Shown: positions 43,561 to 53,702, counted from the first letter of the stretch. The stretch is 64,000 nucleotides of DNA from Mucilaginibacter sp. SG564 (GCF_013149275.1 NZ_JABGNA010000003.1:62001-126000); one strand, 5' to 3'. A program made the numbers and translations. Notes: generated by a model not told the origin, from the letters alone.

Positions 43561-45156
43561 TTATTTATTCTGCGCCGCAGGGGCAATCCCGTTATAATCA
43601 TAATGAAACCAATCAAATAATGCCGTACCTCCCGCACGTTTTGTATTGTAAGAGAAAAGCGCCGGGCGGACGGCCTTCCAGAAATTATAATCCGACAGTT
43701 TGCACGCATCGCCAAGTTGGTGGTAAATTTTTCCGTTTAGACTGTATAAAAGAAGGGTTTTACCATCCACATCTATCTTTACCTGCAAAAAAACGTATTC
43801 CTTATTAAAAATCTCCCCTTTCGTCTGTCTGCCGACATTGTCCGCATAAAAAATGGTTCCTGTGTCAGTCTTCAAAACACCAATCTCATGGATGTAATTG
43901 CCGATCAGCCCTAAGCCTGCACGTTGTCCGGTCTCCATTTCCCTGACATTCATCTTTACCGTAACGGTTCCTATTCTCCCCATTAACTTTTGAGTCAAAG
44001 TATTTCGTGCATGCTTATTGCCGTCGGCATTCATAGCGGTCAAAGCAAGATAGCCCTTATACTGTTCAAGAGACCAATGGTCGTCTACCGGGTTATGGTT
44101 CCATTGCCACTGAAAACCCAAAGACGCTGAATTAAACTCATCGGAAGCTTGAATATACACGATCTTTTGCCGACCACTGACTTTTGGCTTTTGATAAATA
44201 CCAACAGGTTCACCGACACCGTTACCATCATTATCCACGCCCATGACCGGCCAGTCGTCTACCCATTTAACAGGTTCCAGATGCGTTATCCGTCCGATAG
44301 CTCCGGCATCCTGGAAATGAATAAACCAGGATTCACCTGATTGCAACTCTACCAGGCCGCCCTGATGGGGGCCATTGATCTTCGTTTTACCTTGTTCGAG
44401 CACGATTTTACGTTGGTATGGTCCATAGATATTCTTCGATCTCAAGGCAGTCTCATAACCAGTGCCTACGCCGCCTTCCGGTATGATCAAATAGTAATAG
44501 CCATTACGCTTGTAAAATTTTGTGCCCTCTGCCACCGGGCCCTCGTAAACGGTTTTTCCTGAATCCAGCAACTGTCGGCCATCAGGACTCATTTTGTGCA
44601 CGATAATGGGGCCGGCGCCAAGGCGGCTGTGTCCCAGGTAAGCATTGCCGTCTGTATCCCAAAAAGGACATGGATCTTCCCATCCTTTTACCCGTTTTAC
44701 ATTAGTCAGCGGTGCCCAAGGCCCCGCAGGATTTGTGGCTGTGGACATATATAGCCCCTCATCCGGAGTACAGAAATAGACAAAGAACTTACCGTTCCGG
44801 TACCGTAGCGAAGGTGCCCAACTACCGCCACCGTACTTGTCCATCGTATTGAACTTATCATCTATATCCAGCCGGCGATAAACCTGGCCAATGATATGCC
44901 AGTTCACCAGATCTGTCGACTGAAGTATGGGCATTCCCATAAAATGGAACTCGGAACAAATCATGTAGAAGTACGCTCCAACCCGGATTACATCCGGATC
45001 AGAATAGTCCGCATTGATAATGGGATTTTTATATGTACCATTCATTTGGTCTCCCCAATCACCCCGTTTCAAGAAGCTCCCCTGTGCAAAAATCCCCTGT
45101 GTAAAACACATGAGGAAAATACCGCATAAAATATAGCTCAAGTTATCCCTGCTCAT
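43561..45156 (-). CDS. Glycoside hydrolase family 43 enzyme
   Basis: About 531 residues. A signal peptide (residues ~6-25, ending GIFAQG) is followed by the five-bladed GH43 propeller and a C-terminal beta-sandwich (DEFNSASLGFQWQWNHNP onwards). Candidate catalytic residues are the base Asp53 in YSDPDVI, the pKa-modulating Asp in WEDPCPFWD and the acid Glu in GPVAEGTKF. GH43 enzymes remove arabinose or xylose from plant polysaccharides. The start at 45156 (MSRDNL) places the signal peptide correctly. It is the last gene of the SusCD locus, 250 bases after the DUF3823 lipoprotein, and suggests an arabinoxylan-, arabinan- or xylan-related substrate. Confidence 0.9.
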   Translation of the reverse strand: MSRDNLSYILCGIFLMCFTQGIFAQGSFLKRGDWGDQMNGTYKNPIINADYSDPDVIRVGAYFYMICSEFHFMGMPILQSTDLVNWHIIGQVYRRLDIDDKFNTMDKYGGGSWAPSLRYRNGKFFVYFCTPDEGLYMSTATNPAGPWAPLTNVKRVKGWEDPCPFWDTDGNAYLGHSRLGAGPIIVHKMSPDGRQLLDSGKTVYEGPVAEGTKFYKRNGYYYLIIPEGGVGTGYETALRSKNIYGPYQRKIVLEQGKTKINGPHQGGLVELQSGESWFIHFQDAGAIGRITHLEPVKWVDDWPVMGVDNDGNGVGEPVGIYQKPKVSGRQKIVYIQASDEFNSASLGFQWQWNHNPVDDHWSLEQYKGYLALTAMNADGNKHARNTLTQKLMGRIGTVTVKMNVREMETGQRAGLGLIGNYIHEIGVLKTDTGTIFYADNVGRQTKGEIFNKEYVFLQVKIDVDGKTLLLYSLNGKIYHQLGDACKLSDYNFWKAVRPALFSYNTKRAGGTALFDWFHYDYNGIAPAAQNK

Positions 45157-45329
45157 AAATTCATTTTTCAAAGTCATATTTCTAGGTCACTTCGTTTATA
45201 ACACTTCACCGCTGATTTCACGAAGAATTCTTTACGAACACAACGATAAGAAGCCGCCTGTTTTCAAACATGTTAAGCCAAGGGCATAAAGATTTTGATG
45301 AGCGCTCTAAGTAACGTTGGCATAGTTTT

Positions 45330-45359
45330 TAGAGAGGACCTTTTTAAAGGCCCCCTCTA
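45330..45359. promoter_or_regulatory. Imperfect hairpin between the DUF3823 and GH43 genes
   Basis: A 14-bp stem with two A-C mismatches (45330-45343 with 45346-45359) and a two-base loop. It has no U-run on the minus strand. It may uncouple GH43 expression from the SusCD genes. Confidence 0.35.
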
Positions 45360-45430
45360 GCCTTCCTCAATATTCAGTTAGAATAATGGCATTGTTGTTT
45401 ACCCTATCAAGTTCGTTACGGAATACATCA

Positions 45431-46174
45431 TTAATTGGCTTTGGTCTGCACCTGATATACCTTTGAGTAATTCCAGTAATTTTGAGGATTTTTCCCTGAA
45501 GCTAATGCTCCAGCACGAATGTAATAAGTCGTACTAGCTTGAAGATTTGTGAAAACCATTGTAAAAGTAGCGTCTCCGGTTAGCCCGGTATGATCGTCAC
45601 GATAAGTACTATTGTCCACAGGATTGAAGTTAGACCCATACCATGAAAAACGGTTTACGCCCGCTGATGGGCTAAGCCATGCAGCTGCTTCTGAGACATT
45701 TTGGAGCGGGTCATTCCCAGTTACCTGATAGCTAACTGCTATTGAGGAATTGGTAAGTGATGTTACCTGCAATGTTACATTAACAAAAGGGGTAACCTTA
45801 AAATCATGCTTGGTGTTACCACTAACAACTAATACTGCGGTATCGGCATAGAATGCACCTACCGGAATAGCTTTGTATGTGCCGGCGAAAATAGAATTAT
45901 TCGTATAAGTTCCATTTTGACTGAATGACGTCCCCTGAGCACCGGAAACAGTTGAACTATACTTCTGCTGATATATATTCAATACTCCATCCGGATAGTT
46001 AAAGCCAAAAGCATTGGTATTATTCGCGGTTGGCACTGTATCGTTTTTGGCATCCAGCAACGCTCCTGAAATAGATGCGTTTGGGGAACTATAATTATCT
46101 ATTTTAGAACAGCTGTAAAACAACAGGCTTGTGAGGATAATGAGTACCGCACTTGTTCTTATATTGTTGATCAT
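45431..46174 (-). CDS. DUF3823 surface lipoprotein
   Basis: A 247-residue lipoprotein (lipobox LLFYSCS, Cys near residue 22). The N-terminal beta-sandwich begins at PNASISGALLDAKN, a carboxypeptidase-regulatory-like start, and is followed by a second domain ending in YYIRAGALASGKNP. DUF3823 proteins regularly follow susD in Bacteroidetes loci and are thought to be surface glycan-binding accessories, a role similar to SusE/F. The gene is 19 bases after susD. Confidence 0.85.
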   Translation of the reverse strand: MINNIRTSAVLIILTSLLFYSCSKIDNYSSPNASISGALLDAKNDTVPTANNTNAFGFNYPDGVLNIYQQKYSSTVSGAQGTSFSQNGTYTNNSIFAGTYKAIPVGAFYADTAVLVVSGNTKHDFKVTPFVNVTLQVTSLTNSSIAVSYQVTGNDPLQNVSEAAAWLSPSAGVNRFSWYGSNFNPVDNSTYRDDHTGLTGDATFTMVFTNLQASTTYYIRAGALASGKNPQNYWNYSKVYQVQTKAN

Positions 46175-46193
46175 CTGATTTAATTTTAATTGA

Positions 46194-47993
46194 TTAATAC
46201 CCTGGGTTTTGTGTTAAATAGCTATCAGCTCCACTGGTGCCAATAGAAAAATAATACGTGGATGGGATGAAGGTCCGCGTAGGTCGGTTAGGTATCTGCA
46301 CTTTTCTGAAGATATAGGACATATTAGCAGGACTTGTATTATCCTTCCAAACTAAATAAGGAAATAAAGCATGAAGCGGAGTATTGTTAAATACTTTATC
46401 TGCAATATGCCACCTGCGAAGGTCCCAATATCGCTGGTTCTCAAAAGCCATCTCCACCGTACGTTCATGCCTGACCTGGTCCCGGGTAACGGATCCTAAT
46501 TGTTTTATGCCAGCACGGCTGCGTATTTGATTGATGGCGGTAAGTGCATCCCCTGTATTGCCTAATTCAATAGAGGCCTCAGCAAAATTAAGCAGTACTT
46601 CCCCATATCGGAAGATGATCCCTGTTGCTGCACTTTTATTCAAATTAGGAACAAAAGTGGACGATTCGGTGAGGAACTTTTTCATAAAGAACCCTGTCTT
46701 AGTGGATTCGTTGGAAACCGTTGGTCCATCCTTGCCATTGAACGTAATGGCATTAGCACCTGTTCCGTAAGTTTTACTCAAATCTTCGTTAATCAGCGTA
46801 TCCGTTCCGACAACAATCCCCCTTCGTAATTCTATATAACCGCCTTTGGGATCGCCATTGGCATGCCACTCTGCATTAGGATATAAAATGGATGCAAAAA
46901 AACGAGGGTCTTTCCCAGCAAACAAGTCTGCTGGATTTTTATATTGAATCGGCTTGCCGTTCGCGTCATTGACTTTTAATTTCCCGGGGCTACCATCGGT
47001 ATATTCAAACTGCTCAACTAATTCAACGGTTGGGTTCGTGTAGTTTCCCCAATCCACTTTGAAACTTTGTGGCTCATTGAAAAAATCAAGGCTATAGGCA
47101 TTATTCGGAAGCGCGTATGCTTTAGCAAAAAGAATTTCTTTATTACTTGTAGCATCCGTACCGTTAAACAACTGTTGAAAATTTGTGGCAGGATCAGCAT
47201 TTGCCTGATAAAGTCCAAATGCACCCGACTGTATGATGGCCAGCCCTGCATCGTGTGCTTTTTGCCAATAATCCCTGGCCGCCGAAGCAGGTATTCCTAC
47301 CAGGCCATTTAGCTGTACAGATCCGTATTCAGCCTCTGAAGCGGCGTATAACATCGCTCTGCATTTTAGTGCGTAAGCCGTATACTTTGTCGCCCGGAAT
47401 TTGTCAGAGCCATCGCCATAGGCCGGGTTTAGCACATTGATCACTGTATCCAATTGACTACCCACAAAATCATAAACCTGTTGTTCAGTACTTCTGGGAA
47501 CTTGCAAATTGTCAACTCCCGGTACCAGTACTTTCGTGATAAGGGGTACGCCACCATAGCGTTTTGCCATGCCAAAATACATATAGGCACGGAGGAATTT
47601 TGCTTCCGCCAGATATCTTGTCCGCAAATCCTGCCCGATATTGGCACTGGGGATTTTGGCTATAAAATCGTTCAAATCCTTCATGAGTCCATAATCCCAC
47701 CAGCCAAATCCCCCCGAAACAGTATTGGAAACGTTAGCCCAGGGGAAAGTCCCTATGGATTCATCTGTCCATGTCCCCGTATAATTTGGTGGAAATCCTT
47801 CTGAATATGTTTGATCTTCGAAGTTTGATCCGATCCTGCTGTAAAATGAAGCCATCAGCGCATAAACAGCGCTGGGCGTAGAATATGCCGCGGTTCCTGA
47901 TATGATGGTTGTTGGCTGCAGGTTTACAAAATCCTTATTGCAGGCCGAAATTGCCAACACGAATAAACATAAAATATATAGTAGCTTTTTCAT
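46194..47993 (-). CDS. SusD/RagB-type lipoprotein
   Basis: A 599-residue surface lipoprotein (signal with FVLAISACNKD, Cys near residue 18). It carries the SusD TPR and substrate-binding fold: AEAKFLRAYMYFGMAKRYGGVPLI, then RHERTVEMAFENQRYWDLRRW near the C-terminus and the final YLTQNPGY. It forms the lid over the SusC barrel. At 599 residues it is longer than the SusD of the first locus (472), as expected for capture of a larger branched glycan. It starts 35 bases after the susC stop. Confidence 0.93.
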   Translation of the reverse strand: MKKLLYILCLFVLAISACNKDFVNLQPTTIISGTAAYSTPSAVYALMASFYSRIGSNFEDQTYSEGFPPNYTGTWTDESIGTFPWANVSNTVSGGFGWWDYGLMKDLNDFIAKIPSANIGQDLRTRYLAEAKFLRAYMYFGMAKRYGGVPLITKVLVPGVDNLQVPRSTEQQVYDFVGSQLDTVINVLNPAYGDGSDKFRATKYTAYALKCRAMLYAASEAEYGSVQLNGLVGIPASAARDYWQKAHDAGLAIIQSGAFGLYQANADPATNFQQLFNGTDATSNKEILFAKAYALPNNAYSLDFFNEPQSFKVDWGNYTNPTVELVEQFEYTDGSPGKLKVNDANGKPIQYKNPADLFAGKDPRFFASILYPNAEWHANGDPKGGYIELRRGIVVGTDTLINEDLSKTYGTGANAITFNGKDGPTVSNESTKTGFFMKKFLTESSTFVPNLNKSAATGIIFRYGEVLLNFAEASIELGNTGDALTAINQIRSRAGIKQLGSVTRDQVRHERTVEMAFENQRYWDLRRWHIADKVFNNTPLHALFPYLVWKDNTSPANMSYIFRKVQIPNRPTRTFIPSTYYFSIGTSGADSYLTQNPGY

Positions 47994-48028
47994 AGCTTAT
48001 CGTTTTAACTGTAGAAATTATGAGAGAA

Positions 48029-51000
48029 CTAAAATGTCAGATTCAGGCCTAATGAGAATACCTTTTGTATAGGATAAAAGCTACCACGGCCATTGCCTGC
48101 AAGATTTTCCGGATCAAGATATTTCACCCCCGTTAAGATAAACAGGTTCTGCCCGGAAAAATAAAACCTTGCGCTGCCTATACCTGTACCCTGGAGGAGG
48201 TTTTTCGAAAGACTATATCCAAAATCCAGTGTCTTCAATCTCAGGTAGGTTCCGCTTTTTGTCCAAAATGTAGACGATTGGTTGTTATTGTTCGAGCCGC
48301 CAACAATGGTACTTGGGTATTTTCCGGGCACCCAGGGACTATTGGGGTCAAATATGTTTTCATGATGCCACCGGTCCGTGAAAAACTGAAATGTATTTGA
48401 TCCATTAAATAAGGGATCCTGCAACTCAGCAGCATAATTTACGTCAAATTCAGATGCACCGGCAAACAGTACCGAAAGATCAAATCCCTTGTAAGAAAGT
48501 GTCGTATTCAACCCGTACTGTAACTGCGGGAAAGTTCCCCTGCTGATAGCTGTCTGATCATCGCCATTGATAACGCCGTCACCGTTTATATCTTTATATC
48601 GGATATCGCCAGGCCGTAACGTAAGATTTCCTTCGCCATCCTGCACTGGGGCGGAATTGATTTGCTGCTGATTTTGAAATTGTCCGATGGCTATATAGCC
48701 GCGTCCTATATTAGCATTGCGATAGGCAGAACCACCGGTATAATTACTCCACGCGCTTCCGGCAGGCGGGTTGACCTGGAAGCCATTTCTGGTACGGCTG
48801 TAGGCCACATTAGGCGAAAATGTCAATCCGAAATCACCAAACTTCTTGTTAAAGCTCAACTGCAATTCAAAACCACGGGTATTATCCTGATTAAGATTGG
48901 CCTGCGGTGGGTTGATGCCAGTTATCGACGGATAGGTCACCTGCACAGTAGCAGGTAAACCAGTTCTTTTTCTGTAAAATACATTGAACTCACCAGTGAT
49001 CATGCCATTCCACATGCCCCACTCCAATCCACCATTATACAGGGTGCCTACCAACCAGGTCAAATTGGGGTTTGCATAACTTCCTACCTGAAGCCCGTTG
49101 GTTGGTGAACCGGCGGTGAAAAGGTAACTCCCGCTTGGATAGTTGTAGCCTGAAATGTAATTAAAGCCATTAAAATTAGCATCGTCCGGTGTACGTGCCC
49201 AGGATAGCTTTAATTTCAAATTAGATATAAAGGGAGCCTTGAAAAAATTTTCCTTACTGATAACCCAACCGGCGGATATTTCAGGAAAAAAACCGGCACC
49301 ATTAGGAAATTTCCAGGAATAGTCATACCTGCCACCAAACTCTGCGAGGTATTTTGCTTTATAATCATAGTTGATACGGGCGGCATAGCCCATATAGGCT
49401 GTTTGGCTGAATGGATTATTGACGTTAATCGTCTGGTTGAGCACATCTCCTAATTGTAATTGATCCAGCGCATCAATAGAGAAATTACGCTGGACGGAAT
49501 AGCCATCTGAATTTGTTTTTGTCTTTTGTAACAGCAATAGGCCTGTAAAATGATGATCTGCGCCAAACGTGTGATCGTACTTCAATGACAATTGAAGGTC
49601 AGAAGGGATCCCCCCCTGGTAATTATATTGGTTTAAAGTCGATGGGGCATTTGCCGTAGAAACGACATTATATGTACTACTGGAAGGCGAATAATTGTAC
49701 ATGGAATATTGTTTCAGCCAGGTCTTTGAATTCGTATTATCATACTCATAGTTGTAATTAAGGCTCGCTGTAAGCCCGTCAATGTAAGGTATCTGATACT
49801 CAAGTGTTCCTGAGGCGTTTAAAACGGCGTGGCTGTTAATATAGTAGCCGGCCTGGGTACTGGCAGTGGCTAACGGATTTACACCGATGACATTGGTCGC
49901 GCCAAAATAATTTGAATTATTGTTCGCATAAGGCGTATATATAGGATATGACCTGATGATAGCCGAAACCACACTCGTGCCGCCGCCGCCATCCGTGATG
50001 CCGGGTCCCGGAGGGGCAAAGGTATTCTCCAGTCGCCCGCTGACATTGAAGGAAGCTTTCAGCCTTTTACTGATCTTGAAATCTATATTACTTCTGAAGT
50101 TGTACCGTTTAAATTTTGACGTGTTACTCCGCAGCAAACCATCCTGATCCAGAAACCCGCCGGAAATAAAATACTTTGTCGCTTCCGTTCCACCTCTTAC
50201 ACTTAGATTAACATTTGTCAAAGGCGCATAATTCTTAAAGATCAAATTATGCCAATCTGTGCTCTGATAGCCCGGGGCAGTACCAGCTATCCATTTTTGA
50301 ACATCTTCCTGGCTGTACGGGAGCGAGGGAAGTGGCCCGTTAGGGTTTTGAGCCGATGCGATATTGATCGCAGCTTCATCACTCAGCTGGACGAACTGTC
50401 CCGCGTTCAACAATTTGGGGTAAGCAACCGCATTTCCCTGGAATCCCGTATAGGTATCCAGCGACAGCACCGGCGCACCTGTTTTTCCGTGTTTGGTCGT
50501 AACAATGATTGCACCGTTTGCAGCTTTAAATCCATACATGGCAGCCGCTCCGTCTTTCAATACGGTGATCGATTCTATATCATTAGGATTCAACTGGGAA
50601 ATATCAGTTGCCACGCCATCAACTATCGTCAGCGCGCTCCCAAATCCCCGGATGTTAACAGATGCACCATCAGAGCCGGGCTGACCACTTGTTTGTTGGA
50701 ATTGTAAGCCTGGCAACCTTCCCTGCAATGCGTTGTTTACATTGGTAACAGGTGATTTTGCAACTTCTTCACCACTTACCTGAGTAACAGCACCTGTTAG
50801 TGTAGCCCTCTTTTGCCTGCCATAAGCAACCACCACAACTTCGCTTAGTTCAGCCAGCTTTGGGACCAGTTTTATCGTTACTTTTGCCGAAGCAGGTACT
50901 TCCTGATTATCGTAGCCAATAAAAGAGACCAGCAACACTGCCCCTTCATCCACATTACGAAGAATAAATTGACCATTCTTATCAGTTGCAGTACTGATCA

Positions 51001-51493
51001 GCGTGCCTTTGATAACTACAGTTACCCCGGGCAGCGTTTTTCCGTTTTCATCCAGAACAAGTCCCTGCACATCAATTTTTACTGGTGCAATTGGCGCCTG
51101 GATGGGCTTTTGGATCTTGTCCCTCTTTTCGATCACCACCGTATTTTCATATATATTGAAATCAAGCGGTTGATCGGCAAGGCATCTTTTCATCACCTCC
51201 GTTAGTGGTGTATTTTTAAAATCCACATTAACTGTGGCATTGGCGTTTACCTCGTTATATTGATATAACACATTATAACCTGTTTGCCGCCTGACCTCTT
51301 TAAATAATTGCTTAAGCGTTATATGACGGTCTTTTAGGGTCACATTTTGCGCAAAGGATACAGCGCTTACCTGCATAATGGCTGTAAACAAAAATAAGGC
51401 GGTAAGCTTCATAACCCGTACGATTGGTCGGATGCAATATTGCATACGATGAGAAATAATAGCATAGCAAAAGCTAGTATAGTTTTTATACAT
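48029..51493 (-). CDS. SusC/RagA-type TonB-dependent receptor with STN domain
   Basis: A 1154-residue outer-membrane glycan importer. It has an N-terminal extension, a signal (~30-50, ending VSAVSFAQN), an STN domain (LKQLFKEVRRQTGYNVLYQY), a regulatory-like domain (GLVLDENGKTLPGVTVVIKG), a TonB-box-like stretch (SEVVVVAYG) and a plug with VNIRGFGSALTIVDG and GANGAIIVTTKHG, then the barrel. The STN domain links it to the FecR protein encoded upstream. As in the first locus, a mini-ORF and hairpin lie between fecR and susC. Confidence 0.94.
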   Translation of the reverse strand: MYKNYTSFCYAIISHRMQYCIRPIVRVMKLTALFLFTAIMQVSAVSFAQNVTLKDRHITLKQLFKEVRRQTGYNVLYQYNEVNANATVNVDFKNTPLTEVMKRCLADQPLDFNIYENTVVIEKRDKIQKPIQAPIAPVKIDVQGLVLDENGKTLPGVTVVIKGTLISTATDKNGQFILRNVDEGAVLLVSFIGYDNQEVPASAKVTIKLVPKLAELSEVVVVAYGRQKRATLTGAVTQVSGEEVAKSPVTNVNNALQGRLPGLQFQQTSGQPGSDGASVNIRGFGSALTIVDGVATDISQLNPNDIESITVLKDGAAAMYGFKAANGAIIVTTKHGKTGAPVLSLDTYTGFQGNAVAYPKLLNAGQFVQLSDEAAINIASAQNPNGPLPSLPYSQEDVQKWIAGTAPGYQSTDWHNLIFKNYAPLTNVNLSVRGGTEATKYFISGGFLDQDGLLRSNTSKFKRYNFRSNIDFKISKRLKASFNVSGRLENTFAPPGPGITDGGGGTSVVSAIIRSYPIYTPYANNNSNYFGATNVIGVNPLATASTQAGYYINSHAVLNASGTLEYQIPYIDGLTASLNYNYEYDNTNSKTWLKQYSMYNYSPSSSTYNVVSTANAPSTLNQYNYQGGIPSDLQLSLKYDHTFGADHHFTGLLLLQKTKTNSDGYSVQRNFSIDALDQLQLGDVLNQTINVNNPFSQTAYMGYAARINYDYKAKYLAEFGGRYDYSWKFPNGAGFFPEISAGWVISKENFFKAPFISNLKLKLSWARTPDDANFNGFNYISGYNYPSGSYLFTAGSPTNGLQVGSYANPNLTWLVGTLYNGGLEWGMWNGMITGEFNVFYRKRTGLPATVQVTYPSITGINPPQANLNQDNTRGFELQLSFNKKFGDFGLTFSPNVAYSRTRNGFQVNPPAGSAWSNYTGGSAYRNANIGRGYIAIGQFQNQQQINSAPVQDGEGNLTLRPGDIRYKDINGDGVINGDDQTAISRGTFPQLQYGLNTTLSYKGFDLSVLFAGASEFDVNYAAELQDPLFNGSNTFQFFTDRWHHENIFDPNSPWVPGKYPSTIVGGSNNNNQSSTFWTKSGTYLRLKTLDFGYSLSKNLLQGTGIGSARFYFSGQNLFILTGVKYLDPENLAGNGRGSFYPIQKVFSLGLNLTF

Positions 51494-51553
51494 TTGGGAG
51501 TTGGTTTAATTCTTAAAATGTAGTCCGAAATCTCTTTTTAGGATACCGACTTG

Positions 51554-51587
51554 AATCAGGGGAGCTGGAACTCTCCTGATTTTTTTA
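51554..51587 (+). terminator. Hairpin with T-run in the susC leader (terminator on plus strand)
   Basis: An 11-bp stem with one G-T pair (51554-51564 with 51571-51581) and a 6-base loop. On the plus strand it is followed by a run of T to 51587, a classical terminator pointing against the operon. In the minus-strand susC leader the same stem forms without a U-run. It may block antisense transcription or act as an attenuator element. Confidence 0.65.
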
Positions 51588-51610
51588 TGCGGTAACCGAT
51601 TGTTCTGGGG

Positions 51611-51634
51611 TTACTGTTTTTTTCTTTTCTTCAT
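51611..51634 (-). CDS. Eight-codon basic mini-ORF ahead of susC (MKKRKKQ)
   Basis: A tiny frame with five Lys/Arg among seven residues, 37 bases after the fecR stop. It matches in length and place the mini-ORF at 15518-15541 of the other operon. Candidate leader peptide; translation is unproven. Confidence 0.35.
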   Translation of the reverse strand: MKKRKKQ

Positions 51635-51671
51635 CTCTTTAGGTTAATTTAATAATTGGTTTATCTATGGT

Positions 51672-52796
51672 TTATTGGGTCACGATGATTTTCCTGCCTT
51701 CCAATTTAAAGTGAGCAGCCCGTGTCAGCTCTATGGTTTTGAGGACTGAGGAAACGTTGGAAAAACGCGATACAGTACCGCCGAAAAATTTATGCTTAAC
51801 CGAAGTGTTTTCGTAAACGATATCAACATCATACCATCTGGAAACTTTGCGGAGGATGCTTTCCAAATTATCACCGTCAAACGAGAAATAATTGTTTTTC
51901 CAGGCCATGATATCGTCAACGTTGACAGTATGCAAAACAATATCATTACGATCAGCCGATTGCTCAGCTTGCTGCCCTGGTTTTAAGATAACCTCATGCT
52001 TATGATTACTTACCTTAATACTACCCTCAACTAATGTCGTTTTAAGAGTAGTTTCGTCATCATAAGCACTAACATTGAACATCGTACCAATATCTTCAAT
52101 GGTCTGTTGTTTAACTTTAACTTTAAAGGGTTGCGCTGCATTATGAGTCACTTCAAAATAGGCTTCGCCTGTAACTGTAACAAAACGTTCTTTACCATTA
52201 AAAGCGGTTGGAAATGTGATTGTAGATGCTGCATCCAGCCAAACTTTAGTACCATCGGCCAGTATTAAAGGATAAGGGGATTGTTGTCCCCTTGCGGTAG
52301 AGAGCGTATTGTAGGCTACCTCACCTCCAGAGATAGGCTTATCAGTTGCTGTATAGGAAATCGCCTTACCATTGTTGACCTTTACAACGGTGTTACCCTG
52401 TTGGGCAACTGTACCGTTCAAATGAGTGGTAAGTATAATTTTATGACCGTTAGCTAAAGTTAAGGTTGCCTGATTGGTGCCTGGCGCTACGTCGATTGTT
52501 TTAGCTGTGGTATTGGGAGATGTTGATTTCTTGACGGATATGAAAAAGATACCTGAAACAAAAATGACAAAAACTGCCGCTGCTGCCGCGATCCGAAGCG
52601 CAACGATTCGATTTCTCTTATTTGGTGGCAGCTTGCCCCATACTTCGTTCTTTAATCTTTCGTAATCAGGCTCAGGAAGCGCATCCTTCATGGACGCAGA
52701 TGAGTGAAGGTACCAGTTTTCTACAACGGCCTTTTCATCTGGGGTGCAATTACCCTCCAGATATTTTTGAAGTAATTCGTCTTCGTAGCTTGTCAT
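51672..52796 (-). CDS. FecR-domain anti-sigma factor
   Basis: A 374-residue single-span protein: cytoplasmic sigma-binding N-terminus (~1-70, with the DELLQKYLEGNCTPDE start typical of the group), a membrane segment (~72-90) and a periplasmic FecR domain (DGTKVWLDAASTITFP, GEAYFEVTHNAAQPF), then a C-terminal domain of the DUF4974 type (SILRKVSRWYDVDIVYE). It restrains the sigma factor encoded upstream until SusC signals that ligand is bound. Confidence 0.93.
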   Translation of the reverse strand: MTSYEDELLQKYLEGNCTPDEKAVVENWYLHSSASMKDALPEPDYERLKNEVWGKLPPNKRNRIVALRIAAAAAVFVIFVSGIFFISVKKSTSPNTTAKTIDVAPGTNQATLTLANGHKIILTTHLNGTVAQQGNTVVKVNNGKAISYTATDKPISGGEVAYNTLSTARGQQSPYPLILADGTKVWLDAASTITFPTAFNGKERFVTVTGEAYFEVTHNAAQPFKVKVKQQTIEDIGTMFNVSAYDDETTLKTTLVEGSIKVSNHKHEVILKPGQQAEQSADRNDIVLHTVNVDDIMAWKNNYFSFDGDNLESILRKVSRWYDVDIVYENTSVKHKFFGGTVSRFSNVSSVLKTIELTRAAHFKLEGRKIIVTQ

Positions 52797-53150
52797 AAAC
52801 GACCCGGTATCTTATTGGTTTTAGTGTATAACGACAAGCCAGGCGCGAGGTAGTAGATTAAAATAAGAAATAACTAAAAAATAGATTGTACCAATTCATT
52901 TTTTACTCGAGCTCCAAAATTCAACTATGCTAATCCACCTCTAATACAGTAAGGATCCCGTCCATAGCTTATTAACGGTGCATTATAAAGAAGTTAAAAC
53001 TGCACTGGTTAATTTGTGAAAAGTATGAGGAATGAATAAGTTTACAGGAGATAAGAAGAGATGGTCGGGGTTTCAACATAATTCACTGAGCATCAACTAG
53101 GCCTTTAAGCCCGTTTATGTTTTTATATTCATTTCCTCAACTGTAAGGAT
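52797..53150. other. 354-base gap between sigma and fecR genes
   Basis: AT-rich, with no open frame or hairpin of note. It is comparable in size and place to the 374-base gap at 13975-14348 and is the likely site of the sigma-dependent promoter. Confidence 0.45.
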
Positions 53151-53702
53151 CTACTTGATCAGTAATTTGCCTCTTAATATTTGTAAGGCGTTGCTGATTT
53201 GCTTTTTGACAGTATTACTGGAAATTGACAATTGTTCCGCAATTTCTTTGTGACACAGATTCTCATTACGGCTAAGTTCAAACACGGCGCGCATTTTTGC
53301 CGGTAACGCGGCGACTTCTTTCTCTATTTCAAGAGCTAGTTGCTTTTCTCTTATTAAACTGTCGGTAATGAAATCCCCTGATTCCTCCATGTCTTTAAGA
53401 GAGTCCAAGAATTTACCTTTTACTTTCTTATTCTTTAAATGATCAAGAACTTTGTTCCGAACAGCGGTATAAAGATATGCGCCCAAGGGGGGCCTAATAC
53501 TGACTTCGTTTGATTTAATCCAAAGCATGGTGAAAATTTCTTGGGTAATATCCTGAGCTTCAGTATCGTCCTGAAGCATTTTCCGGCAATGCCGAAACAA
53601 TATCGGCCAATATCGGTCATAGATCACCTTATATGCATGCTTTTCTCCGGACTGAAGCCGCTGTAATAGTTCGTCATCCCCTAAAAGGGTTAAATTGTCC
53701 AT
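53151..53702 (-). CDS. ECF sigma factor (FecI-like)
   Basis: A 183-residue ECF sigma factor. Region 2 holds VIYDRYWPILFRHCRKML and AQDITQEIFTMLW, and region 4 holds LPAKMRAVFELSRNENLCHKEIAEQLSISSNTVKKQI. It heads the minus-strand polysaccharide utilisation locus and would transcribe fecR-susC-susD and beyond when freed. The order sigma, fecR, susC, susD is the same as in the plus-strand locus at 13405, but the sequences differ enough that cross-talk is unlikely. Confidence 0.93.
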   Translation of the reverse strand: MDNLTLLGDDELLQRLQSGEKHAYKVIYDRYWPILFRHCRKMLQDDTEAQDITQEIFTMLWIKSNEVSIRPPLGAYLYTAVRNKVLDHLKNKKVKGKFLDSLKDMEESGDFITDSLIREKQLALEIEKEVAALPAKMRAVFELSRNENLCHKEIAEQLSISSNTVKKQISNALQILRGKLLIK

